DNA from: UBA6136 sp044378425
Lineage (GTDB): Bacteria; Pseudomonadota; Gammaproteobacteria; Methylococcales; Methylococcaceae
DNA: 16,950 nucleotides
Assembly: GCA_044378425.1 (NCBI GenBank)
Contig: JBILXN010000030.1
Location: 1 to 16,950, forward strand
Direction: 5' to 3'
Positions within the stretch are counted from its first letter, which is position 1. Every line of letters starts with the position of its first letter. A program made the position numbers and the translations under genes. The notes under the pieces were generated by a model. The model saw nothing but the letters and a program-made list of their open reading frames with translations. It did no database searches and was not told the origin of the DNA. This document shows, in pieces, positions 15,720 to 16,950 of this stretch.

Positions 15720-15898
15720 CAGAAATCAATACAGCGTCCGGCTTTCTCCCAGTCACCGTAACGGGTGGGATCTGGCGGCCGGGTGGAGGGGGTGCGGGTT
15801 GCCGCTCCGGCAGTATCCTGAGCCGGCTGACCCGCGCTTTCATTGCCGGCTATTAAATCACTGTCGGGTATTGTCGTAGGTGCATCTTTATTCATCAT
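15719..15898 (-). CDS. DUF1674 protein, SDHAF4/Sdh8-like complex II assembly factor
   Basis: 59 residues from ATG 15898 (a second ATG follows at once). The C-terminal signature PPDPTRYGDWEKAGRCIDF is the diagnostic DUF1674 block; the N-terminal part is low-complexity Ala/Thr/Pro-rich, as is usual. The eukaryotic member SDHAF4/Sdh8 binds flavinylated SDHA, limits its autoxidation and helps SDHB join. The same role here is inferred, strengthened by its position as first gene of the sdh operon, overlapping sdhC by 1 bp. A GTG at 15985 would add 29 residues, but a sigma70-like promoter lies inside that stretch, which makes the shorter form more likely. It is easily missed by gene finders because of its size. 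Confidence 0.87.
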   Translation of the reverse strand: MMNKDAPTTIPDSDLIAGNESAGQPAQDTAGAATRTPSTRPPDPTRYGDWEKAGRCIDF

Positions 15899-15904
15899 GG
15901 TTGA

Positions 15905-15933
15905 TTTATACCGCGCACCCCGGACAATCTCAA
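15905..15933 (-). promoter_or_regulatory. Predicted sigma70 promoter of the sdh operon, possibly leaderless
   Basis: On the minus strand, TTGAGA (15928-15933) and TATAAA (15905-15910) are separated by exactly 17 bp; each hexamer is one base off consensus. The usual start 7 nt after the -10 box would be the A of ATG 15898. No Shine-Dalgarno fits between them. The mRNA may therefore begin at the initiation codon. Confidence 0.6.
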
Positions 15934-15997
15934 CCGCCTTGACGGCCGGGCGTTTTGGCCCCAGCCCCACTGTGACAGGCTGCACCCGCTGAATTTA

Positions 15998-16017
15998 CAG
16001 GCGAGGCCTGGCTTTTT
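15998..16017 (+). terminator. Weak terminator-like hairpin in the sdh/VTT gap
   Basis: On the plus strand CAGGC-GAG-GCCTG forms a 5-bp stem followed by GCTTTTT. The stem is short for an intrinsic terminator, and no plus-strand gene lies upstream to be terminated. It could limit antisense transcription leaving the sdh region. It lies in the 289-bp stretch 15899-16187, which otherwise holds the sdh promoter and the 16092-16113 inverted repeat. Confidence 0.25.
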
Positions 16018-16091
16018 GGCATCCGGTAAATACTCTGTCTATCGGAATCGCCAGGGCTCAGGTTCATGACATGGCGGCATTTTGATACCCT

Positions 16092-16113
16092 TGACAGACG
16101 GACGGGTCTGTCA
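16092..16113. promoter_or_regulatory. Inverted repeat with perfect 8-bp arms over a TTGACA box (operator candidate)
   Basis: TGACAGAC and its exact complement GTCTGTCA flank a 6-bp GGACGG spacer. The left arm overlaps a consensus -35 hexamer TTGACA (16091-16096) on the plus strand, facing the VTT gene 75 bp away. A matching -10 box is poor (GCTAAC-like at 16116-16121). The size and placement resemble a dimeric repressor site, such as those of TetR-family proteins; no such regulator lies in the window. Confidence 0.45.
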
Positions 16114-16187
16114 GCGCTAACGCAGCCATGAGATGACGCCATTGCCAATAACCCTCAATCATCCTTCCATCTGATTCGCGTCATGCC

Positions 16188-16841
16188 ATGAAAAAACTTA
16201 CGGCCACTGTGATTGGGCTCGTGTTATTGGCCAGTCCACTCGTCCTGACCCTGCCACTCAAGGAGTGGTTTGATCATAGCGAGGCGTTGCGCACTGCGCT
16301 GGCAGAACTGGGGCCATGGGCGCCTCTGGCATTTACTATCGGTACGGCGGCAGCAACGGCACTGGGTATGCCAAGACTGATCTTCTGTATCGTCGCCGGT
16401 TGGCTGTTTGGTTTTGAATGGGGCTTTGTCTGGAGTCAGTTGGGCAGTCTGCTGGGTGCCTATGGCCTCTTTCTGGTAGCGCGCTCCACCACCCCCGAGC
16501 GGCTGCTGAAAAAATATCCCGCATTGCGCAGCATCAGCATGCCGGCTGGCACCGGCTGGTTTTCGGTGCTGCTGGTGCGACAGTTACCTCTGGCAGGGCT
16601 TTACAACGACATATTGCTAGGCTGGAGTCCGGTCAGTCATCGCGATTTCTGGATTGGCAGTTTCATCGGCTTCCTTCCCCTTGGCATAACTGCCAGCCTG
16701 ATCGGCGCCGGCGCCATACAGGCCGATCTGGCGCGAATGGGCGGTTATTTCGCCGGCGCCAGCCTCGCCTTTGTGGCACTCAGTTTTTCGGTAAACCGCT
16801 TGGTGGCCCGCAAAAGCCGATTGAATGCGGGCACCACCTGA
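16188..16841 (+). CDS. VTT-domain membrane protein (TVP38/TMEM64/DedA-like)
   Basis: 217 residues from ATG 16188 (MKKL start, N-terminal helix about 5-25). The VTT/SNARE-associated domain spans about 60-180: ALGMPRLIFCIVAGWLFGFEWGF, with the GWLFG glycine motif, then GSLLGAYGLFLVARS, then a reentrant-like VRQLPLAGLYNDILLGWSPV, and two closing helices. VTT proteins act in membrane lipid movement (DedA members in undecaprenyl-phosphate or phospholipid translocation); which lipid this one handles is not known. A short basic tail ends in Thr. It is transcribed away from the sdh operon, with the inverted repeat upstream. No clear Shine-Dalgarno is present. Confidence 0.9.
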   Translation: MKKLTATVIGLVLLASPLVLTLPLKEWFDHSEALRTALAELGPWAPLAFTIGTAAATALGMPRLIFCIVAGWLFGFEWGFVWSQLGSLLGAYGLFLVARSTTPERLLKKYPALRSISMPAGTGWFSVLLVRQLPLAGLYNDILLGWSPVSHRDFWIGSFIGFLPLGITASLIGAGAIQADLARMGGYFAGASLAFVALSFSVNRLVARKSRLNAGTT

Positions 16842-16853
16842 GTTCTTGCGGCT

Positions 16854-16950
16854 TCAGCCCCGATCACAGCCGGGCGGCAGGGGCCATGACCTGGCGACGG
16901 ACCGCCGGGCGACATCACTGACCGGCAGGGTTGCTCCGATCAATCTTTCG
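16854..16950 (-). CDS. Possible 3' end of a convergent gene, cut by the window edge
   Basis: One minus-strand frame is open from the right edge for 31 codons (reading ERLIGATLPVSDVARRS, then Pro-rich residues) to TGA at 16854-16856. It would converge on the VTT gene with a 12-bp gap. Too short to name, and such an opening can occur by chance in GC-rich DNA. Confidence 0.25.
   Translation of the reverse strand, partial: ERLIGATLPVSDVARRSVARSWPLPPGCDRG

Noticed and set aside
15930..16148. 72-codon minus-strand open frame upstream of the SDHAF4-like gene
   Set aside because: No recognisable features; it overlaps the predicted promoter, and its composition looks non-coding.

Overview
The window is a densely coded stretch of a Gram-negative chromosome, most likely from a gammaproteobacterium. 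The evidence is a tripartite RND efflux pump with an outer-membrane channel, several lipoprotein signals, and a complete sdhCDAB operon followed by sdhE and ygfX, a pairing typical of gammaproteobacteria. The SdhABCD sequences look like the alphaproteobacterial/mitochondrial type, so the genus cannot be named. No tRNA, rRNA, insertion sequence, phage gene, integrase or CRISPR array is visible.

Layout. (1) 1-4069, minus strand: three exported proteins in a probable operon. In transcription order these are a 590-residue secreted protein with a papain/transglutaminase-like Cys-His-Asp pattern, a DUF2272 lipoprotein, and an S8 (subtilisin-like) peptidase that runs off the left edge before its catalytic serine. 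(2) 4070-5794: a zinc-ribbon Nudix hydrolase (plus) and an IDI/YfcD-like Nudix hydrolase (minus) whose 3' ends overlap by 45 bp, then a small cysteine-rich lipoprotein (plus). (3) 5796-11629, minus: an RND efflux operon (adaptor, MexF/OqxB-like pump, outer-membrane factor), with pump and channel genes overlapping. (4) 11726-15898, minus: a succinate dehydrogenase operon in the order SDHAF4-like (DUF1674), sdhC, sdhD, sdhA, sdhB, sdhE, ygfX, with 1-50 bp overlaps or very short gaps. (5) 16188-16841, plus: a VTT/TVP38/DedA-like membrane protein, with a perfect 8-bp-arm inverted repeat upstream.

How the genes work together. The sdh operon carries all four subunits of complex II plus two dedicated assembly factors: SdhE, which promotes covalent flavinylation of SdhA, and an SDHAF4-like protein, known in eukaryotes to bind flavinylated SdhA before SdhB joins. 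A good sigma70-type promoter sits so close to the first gene that its mRNA may be leaderless. The RND operon encodes a complete inner-to-outer-membrane drug or solvent export pump with no regulator in view. The three-gene exported set at the left is the least understood part. Two of its members appear to be divergent papain-fold (NlpC/CHAP/transglutaminase-like) enzymes placed next to a secreted protease, and it is the best candidate for an undescribed functional unit.
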